The notes under the pieces were generated by a model. The model saw only the letters and a program-made list of their open reading frames with translations. It was not told where the DNA came from and searched no databases. DNA of 64,000 nt from Stratiolaelaps scimitus (Eukaryota; Arthropoda; Arachnida; Mesostigmata; Laelapidae), in the NCBI GenBank assembly GCA_019614645.1, contig JABWDB010000030.1, forward strand, positions 2,356,001 to 2,420,000, given 5' to 3'. A program made the translations under genes and the position numbers. Each line of letters starts with the position of its first letter. Position 1 is the stretch's first letter. Shown here one piece after another: positions 36,101 through 49,600 of this stretch.

Positions 36101-36309
36101 TATCCAACAGCCTTTGTCTTTCGTTACATTTGTAGCTCTGAGAGAACATGATACCATGAAGTTATATATATATATATATGTCCGCGAAATGCTGGCTCCT
36201 TAGTTCCTAAATGTACTTGACCTTTGTGTATGTAGTGGCTAGTTGAGAACACTACGAGCAGATTAGGACCGGAACCGTTTAAATTATTTTGTTAATATTG
36301 ATAAGATAA

Positions 36310-36361
36310 GCTTTATTGGTTTATTAATGGAGCTGCAATTTCACAATGCTTAAGCTCTCAT
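36310..36361 (-). repeat. Partial copy of SINE family B (3' part)
   Basis: On the minus strand, GAGAGCTTAAGCATTGTGAA then TTGCAGCTCCATTAATAAAC matches the body of the copy at 27330-27385 closely. It abuts a (TA)n run. Confidence 0.6.
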
Positions 36362-38251
36362 ACATATATATATATATATATGATGCTCTATCTATTTCGC
36401 AACTGGGTTTAATAATGCCTTTGCTCAACAACTTCTGCTTTTGCCAATTTAGCTTTATTTCGTTCGCTATAATTGAATGTCACACTGCTTCGGTAGCTTT
36501 ACGTACAGGAGCCCAGGACTTAGTGAGAGCTTGTTAAAAGTCTGTACAGTCTTAAAAGAAATTTGGAGGCAGTGACCACAGTCAGGCTCTCACAGTTGAT
36601 CGAAGGTCAATCAATCAAAGCAGATTAACAATCTGCAATCAAAACATGATATACATTGTTATATAACTCAAATGTGTTGCAACACATCTCGTAGGGGTAA
36701 CCCCATTGAGGAAATTAAAATGTTGCATATTTGGAGCAAGGCTATTCTGAAGTATCCTACATTCGTAACTTTTCGTTCTTGAAAAATCACCGTGCCGAAG
36801 AAGCATGTTTTTGTCGTTGATTAAAACAACTGTCTCTGACTGTTATCTTGCGGTGTCGAATACATTGGCGTTTACAAACAACATGTCTATACCAACCTGT
36901 TTTATCTATTCTGCGGGCTCCAGTGAACACTATTCATGTTACCAATCGTAGTTTGAGTCAAGTGTGCCGCATTTAATTCAGCGATTGAAAACAAAATCAA
37001 GTGCCTACACCTATAGGCAGGTGCACACACGAAAGATAGGCGTGTGTTCATAATATTTGGCCTCGGGGTGTTTGGATATTTACCCTCAGTGTCACGTATT
37101 CATCGACGGGAAATACGTGCAAAACGACAGGATGTTGCTCAGAACGCAGAGACAGAGGAGACGATTGTAAAGTGGCCGCCAGCGTGTGTTACTGGCATAA
37201 AGGCTATTGGCGGGAATAACGCCAGATCGAATTTCTTTAAGCTATCAATCTGTATTCGTTCAAATTTATTCGATTGCTTCTTTAGCTGGCTACGCCCGAC
37301 ACCAATAACAAACTATGATATACCTACATAATGCAATAATTGATGATAAAAGTACGTTTGTATAAAGACCTGCATCGAATGCAGTAAAGCCATTGTAAAT
37401 ATGACAACGAAATAAAAAGTATGATAACATGATAAGTATCTTATTATCTTGAACTATGTACAATACAAGCGTCTTTATTACATTTATCTAGATAGGCATT
37501 ATACAAGAGCACATGAAAGATGAGACAAAATGGAGCGCTTTCTTCCAAAAGCAATTTCTGGCTACACCATTAATGTTACCCGAAGAACACCCCATATAAC
37601 TTGGTGCATTTCCTGTCCTATTTCCAGCGTATACGCTTGAAAATACGGTTACAGTTTAGCGGAGATAATATCCCCTTATAGGTCGTCCCTGATCGATTAT
37701 AATATTCTTCCATAACAACACTCCAGCTGGCAGAACGCAGACGTTGAGCAGCGCCATCAGACGTTGAGCAGCAATCCAAATATTTCGAAGTATTCACGCT
37801 AGTCGTACTCGGTGCGATTCCACGGGCACAAACACAAGCACACCTCATAACTGATTATCATTTTAATGTATACAAATGCAAACTTTCATCAAAAATTACT
37901 CCATTGGTGGCGAGATTAGTCAGCAGTAGACACAACTGACAGCCGATGATTTGGTAGTAGTGGGTGCAAACCTCACAGTGCCGACGTGAATATCTCCAAT
38001 GCGAACCCCGGCCCGTGTTCGGCATTTCCCAGCTAGCAATTAGTAAAGAAAAAAAAACAGTTTAAACACACAATTGGCACAACCTTTTATGATCGTATCT
38101 TCATTGGTCGCAGTGCTTAGAGCACGAAACTTAATGACGTGCATTTAGTTAATAGAAACAATTTGTGCTTTCCTAAGCTTCAATTCCACCTGGTGATGAC
38201 GATGATGATGGCGCTGGAACGAAGAGAGACTGGCTGGAAACCATGGACAGA

Positions 38252-38259
38252 TGACGTCA
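38252..38259. promoter_or_regulatory. Perfect CRE-type octamer
   Basis: TGACGTCA is the consensus CREB/ATF site and is itself palindromic. It lies 3 bases before the 28-bp palindrome. Function here is inferred only from the motif. Confidence 0.3.
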
Positions 38260-38262
38260 CTT

Positions 38263-38290
38263 GAGCTGACCCTCAGCTGAGGGTCAGCTC
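38263..38290. repeat. Perfect 28-bp palindrome
   Basis: GAGCTGACCCTCAG is followed directly by its exact reverse complement CTGAGGGTCAGCTC, with no spacer. A perfect CRE octamer TGACGTCA lies just before it at 38252-38259. Confidence 0.9.
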
Positions 38291-39752
38291 GAAGACAAAA
38301 AAAAAAGAACGAATGAATGAATAACAACAGATGACGTTCATCATCCGATCGGTGTACGACAGCGGATTCTGTAGCAGAAGCTACTAAATTCATAGTCTAG
38401 CAAACAACTCACAAAAATATCTCCACTTACTAAAATGACCAATGTCAACGTTCATCCTTTCACGAAGCCGACAAGCGGATCTAATTGTTTCATAATATTA
38501 ACCAATATAGAATAATTCTAATAATTTCGCTATCCCACATCCATCGTTTTCAACAGTAAACGGCTGGTTAAGTTTATTAAAAAATGATGAATCAGGTAAT
38601 TAGAAAAAAAAATGTCAACCCAATTAATGGCACGGTTGAAATATATACACAACAATTAAGTAGTAAGTTTTCCCCCTGAAATACAACCGGTACTCGATGA
38701 GATCATTCGCAATATTTTGTACATAATCATCCTCTATTTTATTCTATTTCAACCCGCAACAGTTGGTTACTCTGGCAACAGGGGGGACAGGGAGGGGTCG
38801 AGGGTCGTCGATCGGTTAGTCGACTATTTGACCGAGATACATATTATTAACAGATATTGTTTGTTATCATCCTCTTGACCTTCACATTTCTTCAATATTT
38901 TATTATTCGAATGACTTCTTCTAGTTTCTCTCTCTCTCTCTCTCCTTGGCAGTATGTTTCAATTAACAAGTAGGAACGAAGGAAACAACGAAGGATGATC
39001 TTCAGACAGGGCCCCTAAGGGGCTGGGGGGTGCATGGTAATTTCTGAGGTTTCGCGTGGATGTGTGAACGAACACACATCCGTACTTTCTACACAATAAC
39101 AATAGGGAGCGAAAAGTAATGAGGAAACACAGTTAAAACATACCAGCCTCACACATTCATTTATGAGAAATAATGTACATGAAAACACCTGATCATCGAA
39201 CAACATTTGGAATATCGAAGTGCTCAGTAACTTGAGATAGTTCGAGTGATTTCAACGGAGAATAATCATTGAACAGGTCTTGTTTTTTTTTCTATTTTGA
39301 GCCAGTCTAAATGAAAATGAGAGAAGGCAATAATTCTAATTGTAAATATTATTATTAAGGCGTCAAATATTGATATAAAAGTAATTTAAATCACCCCAAT
39401 AAGTTTCCTCTAGCAGCACGGTGTAGCAAATGATAGAGGTGATAGGATAGAAATTATCTTAAATACGCTACCATCATTCTTTCCAAGCGATTCATTCAGT
39501 CGCGAAATACTACTCCTCACTCATCTATGGTTTCTCTTCAATCAATTATTACACTATAAATATACAGGGTTAAGTTCCATCTGTCACACACACACACAAG
39601 TACAGATAGGCTTATCGTTACCTAATTTGCACCCATTTTTTTGCTTTTATGTTGAATTCGCAAACAGTTAATCTTCTGTTTGCGCACACTCTTGCTTCTC
39701 TAGACATTTGTGTCGTGGACTTATCTGACGCCGCGTTACATCATAAATGTCC

Positions 39753-40605
39753 TTATAGTAGAGTTCCTGTGCTGGCCATTGCTTGCACAAGATAGGGAAA
39801 CAGATGAACTCTTGGCATAAAGTTTTCCACAAGAACGGGCCCAGCAGCTTCGGCGCCCTCAACTTCCGCATAGATATATTTGTGATTAGCCGGATCCGCA
39901 CGAACGTCTGCTAGACCACCAGGCGTCATGACTAGCCCATTACCAGGATGTATGACTTCATACAGCTGGTGCGTGATAGGATTCTCGATGTACAGTATGC
40001 TCGGTCGGCCTGCCGGAGGTGGAGGAGTAGGAGCCGGCGGTGGACTTCCTGGACGTTTGCGACCCTGTGCCGCTAGTACTAGCGTAGCAGGTGGCAACAA
40101 TGGCACCTTTTGGCCTTGTCGATTTCGACGGCGTTCAGTAAGCGATGGTGACGGTGGAGGTGGCGATCGAACCTGAGGATCCTTTTCTGGCGCTGTCCCG
40201 TCGAAGAATGACACGGACTTGGCACGCGCCGCCTTTGGTTTGGCGGGCAGGCCCGTGTTAGCCTTTGGCGGGCCCGTTGTCGATTCTGGTGAATCCTGTT
40301 GAGACACGGCTGAAGACTGGCCTGCACTGCTCGGCGACGATGTCGATTCCGCAGCGCAGACTGATGAGTGATGATGGTGGTAACAACACCAACAACAACA
40401 GCAGGAATAAGAAGAGTATTAGGGACAGTAAGAACGAAATAAGAAGAAAGAAGATACGTATTTGACAATGAATTCGACCTACACAGATACACTATGAATA
40501 CCGACATATTTATGCTCTCGATCAAATTCGTAATAAAGCCTAATATAAACATCTTCATAGAATTACACAATTTCGAAATAGCCTATATTTAACTCCTGAC
40601 CTTTT

Positions 40606-40659
<54 letters not shown>

Positions 40660-43600
40660 GAAGCTGCATGCTCTGAGCATATCAAATTATAAATATTAGG
40701 GAATTTGTTTCGAACTGATTGTTCATTTGCTGAGGTTTTATTATGTAGAATTGCTAGTGGCTGGAAGGGTCTCACCTATGGGAACTTCAAGGAGATTGCC
40801 TGTATATGTGGCACCGTCACTTTCGGAATGGGTAGGCGTGGGCATAATTTCGATCAGGTTTTTATTGTTGACTGGTTTTGTGAGGTTCTCTTCATGATCA
40901 CCTTCGAGATCTCCCATGCCCGTTCCCATAAACTCGTCTCCTATAAATTCAGAATCATCCTCATCTCTCTGTCGGGCCATTTCTCCCAGTTTATCTAACG
41001 TTGGGGATAGCTTGTCATCCTCCATAGCTCCTGATATACGTTCAAGCGTCTTTATCGTTTCGACACTTCTTCGAGACACGATACTCTCCACTGGTCGCAC
41101 TCGATCAACCTACAATAATGAGAAAATTAAAAATGTCTTCCTATAAATGTTAGGCGTATATTGTTAGTTATCTTGAAGTATATTAATATCGCTCACATGT
41201 CGACCTTGATCGAGTTTGATTTATCTGACGATTAGCTAACTCGTGCATTAAAAGGACGAATACTCACCAGAGCAATGAGATCCTTTTGGTGTGTTAGATT
41301 CGCTGAGAACTGTAGCGGTGGTTCGGTGGCCGTACTACGAATACCGAAAATCGGGAACCGCAGGTGGCGTTTAAAGGTTCGATCGACCACTGTCTCAACT
41401 TCGTCCTGTTTAGTCGACCGCGACAAGCACCAGAAAATAATAAGGAAAGACACCGGTTATATTAAGAGCAACTTTAATGACAGCAGAAAATTTCGGTCAA
41501 ATTGTGTCGCAAGGGTGCATAATAAGAATAATAATAATGAATATTATTACTATAATAAACGAAACTGGAATCAAACTGTGTATTATACTTCAATGATGGG
41601 ATTCGATGTGAACCTTCCTATATTAATCTTACAGTTAAAGTTGGGTGATTTAATACCGACGGATCGATCATACACGTGAACCAATGGAATTGCAAGAAAA
41701 TGACACATATAGTTCAAATTAAGGCTCATTCAGAGGACAACAAGATATGTTTTCATATAGTTGTGTTTGTGTGTGTATCCGCCTGTGTATATATGTCTGT
41801 CCATGTGCGCTGCAAAATGCAACATATCTTCGTAGTGCTTCGACAAACTCACTACAGCCAATGACAAACTACTACTTATGCTACTGACGCAGCGATCGTG
41901 ATGATGGTTATGATGATGATCGATGAGAGATGAATGATGATAGCTTCACTCACACTCACTAAAAAGGCCGACCCAATTGAAAGGAGATGTGGCATGGGAC
42001 AAATAAATCAAATGGGCAAGCAATCAAATCAGGTCTGACGCGTTAGACTTGACAAGACAACTCACGTCTGTGAAGAACGCTGCCTCTGCCCTAACCACAG
42101 ACATAGCCATAGGAGGCGGCGGCGGTGGCTGCGACGGCTGCGGTGGCGACGGTTGCTTTGTCGCCGTTTCGGTTGACTCTCGAGGCCGTCGGCTCCGACT
42201 TTTCTTGTCTTTTTTCTTTTTCTTCTTGACATCCTTTTTCGATCCACCGCTCTATAAGGCAGTTAATTAATCGAAATATAGGGGATGCCACCATGTCAAT
42301 CGAAGTTGTTCGAATGTTGATTTTTTTTGTTGTGTCATTGCTTTTGCTGTTACGAAGTGAGCAAGCTGCTATACAAGTAACTGCTGCTAATTTGAGGACA
42401 TGTATTAAGCCAGAAGCAGACATTCGATGATTTGACTTCAAGTAGTCACACATCATAAATATCTTTTTCTCGACGATTATACAAATTGTCCATATACATA
42501 TATACACATATGTATATATATATAGATATATACTCAAAAAGTGACGGATGCCACCAAGGGGGGATTGGCGGTATGGGGGGTATCAAGGGCGCAACTGTGG
42601 GTGTATTGTTATCATTATTATTCCAAGTATGTAATAGTAAACGTACCTTTTCGTCAGCGCCTGTAGCTTGCGCGTGTCCGTCTATCGACTTTCCCAATTT
42701 GGAGTTGTTACTGGATTCAACAGAGGTAGCCCGTTTCTCCCTGGCTCCCTTTTCTACAGAATCACCATCTCTAGACTTCGTCACCTTATCCTGTTCTGAC
42801 GATTTTCGAGGGTCCAGCTTCGACGACACAGTTGCTTTCGATTTCGTGGTGGTTGTTTCAGCGTCTGCGGACGTCCTTGCAGAAGTGGTCGGCGAGTTAC
42901 TTCTAACTTGTGCTTGCTCGTCCGATGCAGTAACTCCTGTATGAATCGCCTGCCCTACGGCCTCTGATGTAGTTGCTATCGCGACGTCACCAGCGCCGCC
43001 CTGTGGTGTTTGTATTTCCTTGAGCTGCGCGAAATGGAACCGATACGATTATGCATTTAGATAACGATAAACGCAGAACATATGCAGGGGGTACCGAAAT
43101 GAATCGAACATGGTTATATGCTAGATTAAACGCAGTCTCCATTAAAAAAAATGGATAAATAGTGGCTTAAAGAAAGGTATGCCCATGAGTTCAATACACC
43201 ATGTGAATTTCACTTGACCACACATGCTAAATCGTGGGACTGAATAAAAAAAATAGAAGTCTAACTTCTGTTGTAATATTATTAGAAACATGCTTACATT
43301 CTACTTTCATTCTAGCAACACTCTGACGATAAGAATCGAACGGTTTTAATCAATAAATGCAATCAGTTAGTAATAACGCGTGGGGTGTATACATCTATCG
43401 AACATTTCAAGCATTTTAGCGGAAGACTGATCCGGACTCAGTGCAGTGCAATGGCTCAGATCACAACAACCGTCAGCATACGTACCAAAGTCTTTAGCAC
43501 CATCTCCAGCAGACGCTCTTGTGCTACAGCTGCCGCAGGTCCCACAGCTACCTGCATTGCCTTGGCCAATTCCTGAAGCTTAGGATTCATTCCCGTTGGT

Positions 43601-46600
43601 CTATCGTTAGCGTTTGGTTTAGTACTATCATCGTTATCATCAACCTCCATTTTACACGCCTTGTCCGCAGAGGGAGAATTGTCGACGAGCTCAGATTTGA
43701 CTCCGTCTGTCGCCACCGCTGCCGTTGCTGGTGCTACTGTTGTTGAAGTCGACGCAGAAGATTCAGGCAAATATGAAGACGAGGAGGGTCCTCGCTCTTC
43801 GGTGACGACTGCTCGCTGTTTCTCCACCGAGTTGTCGTCCCTTTGTTGCTCCCTTCCTTGAGTTCGTTTCTTGTCGTCGTACCTCGTCTTTTCTGTCTGC
43901 GTCTTCGAATCCTCACTCTCCCTTTCTCGCTTCTTCAAGTCTTTTTTATTCTGATCAGCCCGTCTCTTAACCTCCTTTTCTCTGCTCGAAACAACACCCT
44001 CCGAAGTGTCGCTAACAGCCAGCCTCCTACTTTCTCCCCGTGACTTCCTCTCATCGACAACATCGTTCGATTCCGCTTCTGCATCCGTGTGCTTTTTCGC
44101 TTCTTTCTTATTATTATGATGATCGTTGTCCGATCGTTGGTCTTTCGCATCCAATGAACCTCCTTGTGCCTTGTGCGCTCGCTCATTCTGGCTAACCTTC
44201 GAGTCTTTCTTTGCTTTTCGTTCGGCTTCTCGGCTACGCCTTTTTGCTTCCAACTCCTCAAGTCGCCTTCGGTCAGCTTCCTGCTGTTCTCGTTTCCGCT
44301 GTTGCCGCTCCTCAATCTCTTTGGCTTTCAAGTGAGCCTCTTTTTGCTGTCGAATGGCCTCCTCCTCGACTTCTTTGACGCGTCGCTCTTCTGCCAGCTT
44401 CTTTTCCTCTTCACGTTTCTTCTCCAAATTCTCCTGAAGATTGCAGGACAAACAAGGAGACCGAGGAAGATTTATGTAAAAATCCGCTGCTAACAGCTGC
44501 TCTCGTTCACGGGATATTTATTATTTACCAATATGCACACCAAAGGCACACCTACTAATATAATTAGGCAGACAGTCGCATTTATTGGATTCATATCGTC
44601 GTTGAAACCCATCGAGCAGCAAAATCGATTGTCGAATCCATTGTGTATGTTCATAACCGTAACCTCTTTTACAAGGGACATAGAGACATTTTGTTGAAGT
44701 GACAATGTGTAAACTCTTCACCGAGAGGGAACTCAGGTGCATATTTAGTGCCTAGTTTAGAAAAAAAAAAAGCAAAAACCATGCCAGACGATAGTTGACG
44801 TACCTCTTCGGTGCCGAATGATAACTTTCGCAGCGCATCCTTGCGATTTGTATTCTTTCCGCCAACTTTCGCAGTTCCCACAGGATTATTATTATTCTGG
44901 CTGTCTGCGGGGTCCTGGTGTTCTTTTTCTGTTCCTGATGTCCTACTATTTAGAGTTTCGAGCTTGACGGCAATTGATTGGTTCTCTTTTAGGTTAGTAT
45001 TTTCTTCAACCTCATCAGCCGCGTCGAGCTTGACCCCATTAGGTAGAACATCCCAACGTCGGCGGCGCTCCTTCCGTTTGACAACACCCTCACCGGTCTC
45101 ATCAGGGGACAGGGCTCTCTTAATCACAGTAAGTAGCCTTAGGAACAAGCAAGAAAATAGCCACGTAAATGAACCAGTTAGTAAACTCCAACTGTATGCC
45201 TTAACAATAGCATCGTCTGAATATGCATCCCACAATCAATGCTCGTACAGTGCGAACATAAATAATTTCCATTTTTCGGTTAAACAACTACGTAAATCTG
45301 ACAATGATTATATCGAAGCGTTCGAGTTTTAAAGGGAGTCTTCTTATAGAAATCTGGGAGCCAGTAACTTTGTCATTTAATTATGCCAAATAAAAAAACC
45401 TTCATATCAGACAGTTAAGTGGTCTTAGAGTCCCCTTGCTTCTTATAGAGTTACGTGGCAATTACAAGTACTCTGAAATAGACTGCAGCAACACAAACAT
45501 TAATTTGGCCTAGTGTTATCTGTAAATGCCACATTTTCACCATATTCCTCGACTCACTAAAAAAATTCCAAGTTTGAATAAATTAACTTCACAAGTACTG
45601 CTGTTTGATTATCCTTGATCTAGCTCAATATAAATATAACTGATAGATTTCTACAGTCTGCTTCGGCATTTGAACAATCAATAAAAAGGTATGCCTATTC
45701 AAGGGTACAAAACAACAGGACACTCACCTTGCTGGTGATGCGGTCGAATTCAGCTTGGACAACTTGGGTGTCGCTCCACCTAATAAGAACAACGAGCACG
45801 AATCTGTCAAATGGGATGATCCGAACCAATATGAAGTGACAATGTGATAGTATTACCATAATTTCATAATTGTAAGTCAACCATCGTAACCTAACGGATA
45901 CTGTATAGAGATAATTCTAAAAATGTCGGAACAAGTACAGTGATGTAGACCGAAGGCAAAGCCGCTACCGCACACGAGCACTTATTTATAAAACTCCTTA
46001 TTAAATTATTTTTTCCAATATGAAATCCTCAAGGTCCACGACGTATATTCGCACAATGTTACGCCAAATCATAAAATGATAAAGAATAGAGCGCACAGTG
46101 GACATACCCCACATAAATAAATAATTCGAATTAAGCTTTTATGCAGAACCATTAAGAAATACTTACAGAAATGTGCAGAATATTTAGTTCAACAAATCTC
46201 TCTCCTGAGAGAATTGGAATCGATTTTTACTACTTAATCTCGGATTTCAAATTAAAATTTGAATGTATAATGCTCAGTGTAGTGCATAGGAAGGTCCTAT
46301 TTTGCATATGTCCCTATTTAACTTACGAGTTTTGGTGATTCGCGTTGGTTTTACAGGGGACACAATCTCCCCTTCTTCCATTCTGTAAAATGAAAATTGC
46401 CTTCAATTAGTCCATTGCCTGTCACTGTTTTCCAGCCGATCTTCTAATTTCGTTTCCCCGATGAAAGAATTCTTTCCTTTGATTGAAATGAACAATCATT
46501 CGAATATTCTGGGATCAGATTTTGGTTGTAGAGACCTTGATTTGGCTGGACGGCCTCCATAGCCCTTGCTTATGTTCCTTTAGTAAGTACGGAGACAAAA

Positions 46601-49600
46601 CGATAAGGTAAATGTGACTCTGTGATTAGCAGAATGAGCATCATAGTTGGTTCCAATCGGTTATTAGAAGTCTTGCGTGTCTGGTAGTTGTCATTTCATG
46701 CGAAAACAACAACAAAGAACTTAATAATGACTATATGAATTTTACTACATGTACGTACTCAATTGTTGGGCTGCTCCTTGCTGGCAGATTTGAAGACACG
46801 TCGCTGTCTTCCTGTGAGCTATCATCGTTAAGGATGCTGGCCATCGTTGCAGCAGAGTTCTCGTCGTCGCGAGGTAGTGCCAGCTCTTCTTTTTCTGGAA
46901 TAATCCGCCAAAAAAGCCAAACCGCCACACACCATAATGAGCAGCAGTACGCAGTAACAAAACACCAGCACACTGCCATTGTATTGTATGTTCTCCTTGA
47001 TTCTAAATTAGTGATAATTGTCTAATCTGGTACATCGTTGTTAATCAAGTTCTCTGTGTATCTTCACCATACCCATTACGCTAAAAGGCGTTACGTCTTT
47101 GTGTCGCTTTACGATTATGCTCCTTTCATCGTAATCTTAGCGTTTTCGGGTTGACTCTCAGCCAATATTTAAAATTCATCGTCAGACGGTCCCCTAAATG
47201 CAAATGTTCAACTGTGGGCTTCGACACAGTGTGTGCACCTATGTGTCTTCTCCGGTTGCAAGGCTACACAAATGCACCACGCCACCCGACTCGACAATCT
47301 CATCGTAAGCTGTGTGTAATCCACAGATATATGTAAAGAAAAAAAAACACAAGACAAGACAACATTTGCATATGCGTCCGCGGATGTCCCCTAAAAATGC
47401 TAATCATAGCGCGGTATAATGAGACCGTCAACATCACCTAGTGCTCCATCAGATAGAGGCTGCTTAGCGACGTTACTGACTGGCACTTGGACGCGTAATA
47501 TCTGGGCCCCCTTTAACAACACTTATGACAGACGCAAGAATTATCGGGAGCTTGAAAGCCTGTCGTTCTACATAGGACAAGGAGGACATCCGTATTATCA
47601 AATTCAGGGTCGTTCTTGGCCATTTTTCTTTCCCATAGGCTAATTAACTCTAATTTTCTTTCCCATAGGCTAAATAACTCTAATAATCTGATTTAACGGG
47701 GAGATTAAGACGACGCCCCGTGTAATCAATAAACACGAAGCAGACTAATCTGTTTCGCGCCGAACAATGTAGCCCCATGGCGCCTTTTAGGAATGTAGAC
47801 TTTACTCGATCACGTGCTTAGGGACGCGTGGAGGGTAGCCCGGATGAGGCCGACGGAGGGGAAGCACCCGCCGACAAACTGGCGGAACGAGGCTATAGCC
47901 AGAACAAGGAGAGTCTGTGAACGGGCGAGAAGAGCGTACTCGAGGGCTCGGAGCAGGCAGGCAAGCAGCAGGCTACACGGCGGACAGTTTGTTGGCAAGC
48001 TGCAGGAGCTTCAGGAGGAGTACCTGCGAGCAAAGAAGGACTTAACCGGGCACATCGTAACGAGTAAAAGGGAGAAATAGGGGAGCTGCTCGAGTCCGCT
48101 GAGAGACATATGGGGAAGGCCATACCTCGTAGGAAACTAACATGTCGTAGGAGACTAACACACCCAGCTATAGGACACTAGCCGGAGGAATTACACACCT
48201 TCCGAAGAGATCGAGGTAATGTCAAGCGTGACCTTAGGGAAGAGATAAATTCTCAGCAGAGGATGGATTCAGCAGGCAGAGGCGTTTTGTCATCCACGTC
48301 AAGTCTGCCCTGGATCTACTCAGTCTTGTGGAGATTGGAGTGTCTCTTGTGGTGTCCGTGCGTGTTAAAAAAAGGCCAGACGAGTTAAAAGAGACGACCT
48401 CTTCCGACCAGGCGGCAAGGGAGGGGGCGACCTACCCGAACCCCAAGGGTGAAGATATTCCGGAGATGATTTCGGAGGCGGTACCACGCCTGACAACAGG
48501 GAAGGCCCCTGGCCCGGGTCCCACCAGAGGTTGTGCGCGTGCTAGCCAAACGTTGGCCTAAATCTGTCACGAGGCTAGCGGGCAAGATATTGCGAGAGGT
48601 ATATATGCCGCCGCATGGAAACGTGCGCACCTTGGTTCTGGTACCTAAGCCGGGGGAAAAACCGGTCCCGCGGCGTACCGCCCCATTGGTCTCCTTGAGA
48701 CGATGGGTAAAATCTTCGCGCAGATCATATTAGGCAGACTGAACGCTGAAATAGAGGAGAAGGAGTTGCTGTCATACGCGCAGTACGGCTTCCGTAAAAG
48801 GCGATTTACCCTGGACGCCCCGCGTCGAGTCATACGGCGAACCAGGGAGGAATCTGGGAAAGCTCGAAGGACGCGGGGATTCGTCCTCCTTATCCTACCG
48901 GAAGTTAAAAGCGCGTTTAACACGGCAGACTGGGGAATAATCACGAGGGCTCTAGAGAGAAAGCGAATATCCAACGGGATTCGACAGACTCTCTCCTTGT
49001 ATGGGGGGGAGCAGTTACACACCTTCTCTAGAGATCGAAGTAATGCCAAGCGTGCCGACTGTAGAGAAAAGATAGACTCTCAGCAGAGGATGGTTTTAGC
49101 AGGCAGAGGCGTTTTGTCATCCACGTCAAGCCTGCACTGGATCGGCTCAGTCTTATGGAGATTGGTGTGTCTCTGAAAAGAGGCTACACGCGGTCGAGCT
49201 GTTGGAGCTGAGCTGCCGGAAGATGCTCCCAAATCACTTCTAGTCCGTACGAGGTAACGGGCGCAATCTGTATCTCGAACAAGTCCAGCGATGTTCGCAG
49301 GAATAGCTTTGATAGCGTTGGTGTCCCGACATTGTTCTGTCCCTGATATGCTCAGCGAAGGAACGACCGTCTGTCTGCAGGGTCACACCCGAGAATTTGA
49401 AGCTATTCACGTATTTTAATATAGCTCTGCGTATATGTAGTGCGTCGGACCCGGCGAAGCTTCATTTCTTCTATTTTGTCCATGTAGGTCGTCAGTCCAG
49501 CATCTATGCATGTCCAACATGTATGATCGTCACTCTTACATATAACACGACAGCATCGCAAGCGCTTCTTAAATATGAAACCTACTTCTGTCAAATACAA

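Larger units (their letters stand above)
33142..39752. other. Intergenic AT-rich region between convergent genes
   Basis: No supported gene was found. It holds ATT/ATA-rich imperfect microsatellites (about 33790-33810, 34109-34160, 34300-34400), a (CCAT)n at about 34985-35003, (TA)n at 36164-36178 and 36362-36380, a (CT)n at 38929-38944, and the palindrome at 38263-38290. Confidence 0.5.
47800..49190 (+). mobile_element. R1-like LINE fragment (linker and RT N-terminal half), rearranged
   Basis: The plus strand reads a basic linker (NWRNEAIARTRRVCERARRA, 47880-47940). Then LTTGKAPGPG and VVRVLAKRWPKSVTRLAGKI follow (48490-48590). YMPPHGNVRTLVLVPKPGEK and LETMGKIFAQIILGRLNAEI come next, then LLSYAQYGFRKRRFTLDA (48600-48820) and LILPEVKSAFNTADW, where the first catalytic Asp of RT is replaced. 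All match R1-clade order. The region is GC-rich, has frameshifts, and contains an internal direct repeat. Confidence 0.82.

Noticed and set aside
37044..37331. 95-codon plus-strand ORF
   Set aside because: No domain, no splice signal and no resemblance to anything recognised.
43519..44493. Several plus-strand ORFs opposite exon 7 of the large gene
   Set aside because: They are antisense shadows of the Glu/Lys/Arg-rich coiled coil, which leave the other strand stop-poor.
44490..44742. Minus-strand Cys-containing ORFs between exons 6 and 7
   Set aside because: They lie in the intron, with no acceptor/donor pair matching the neighbouring phases.
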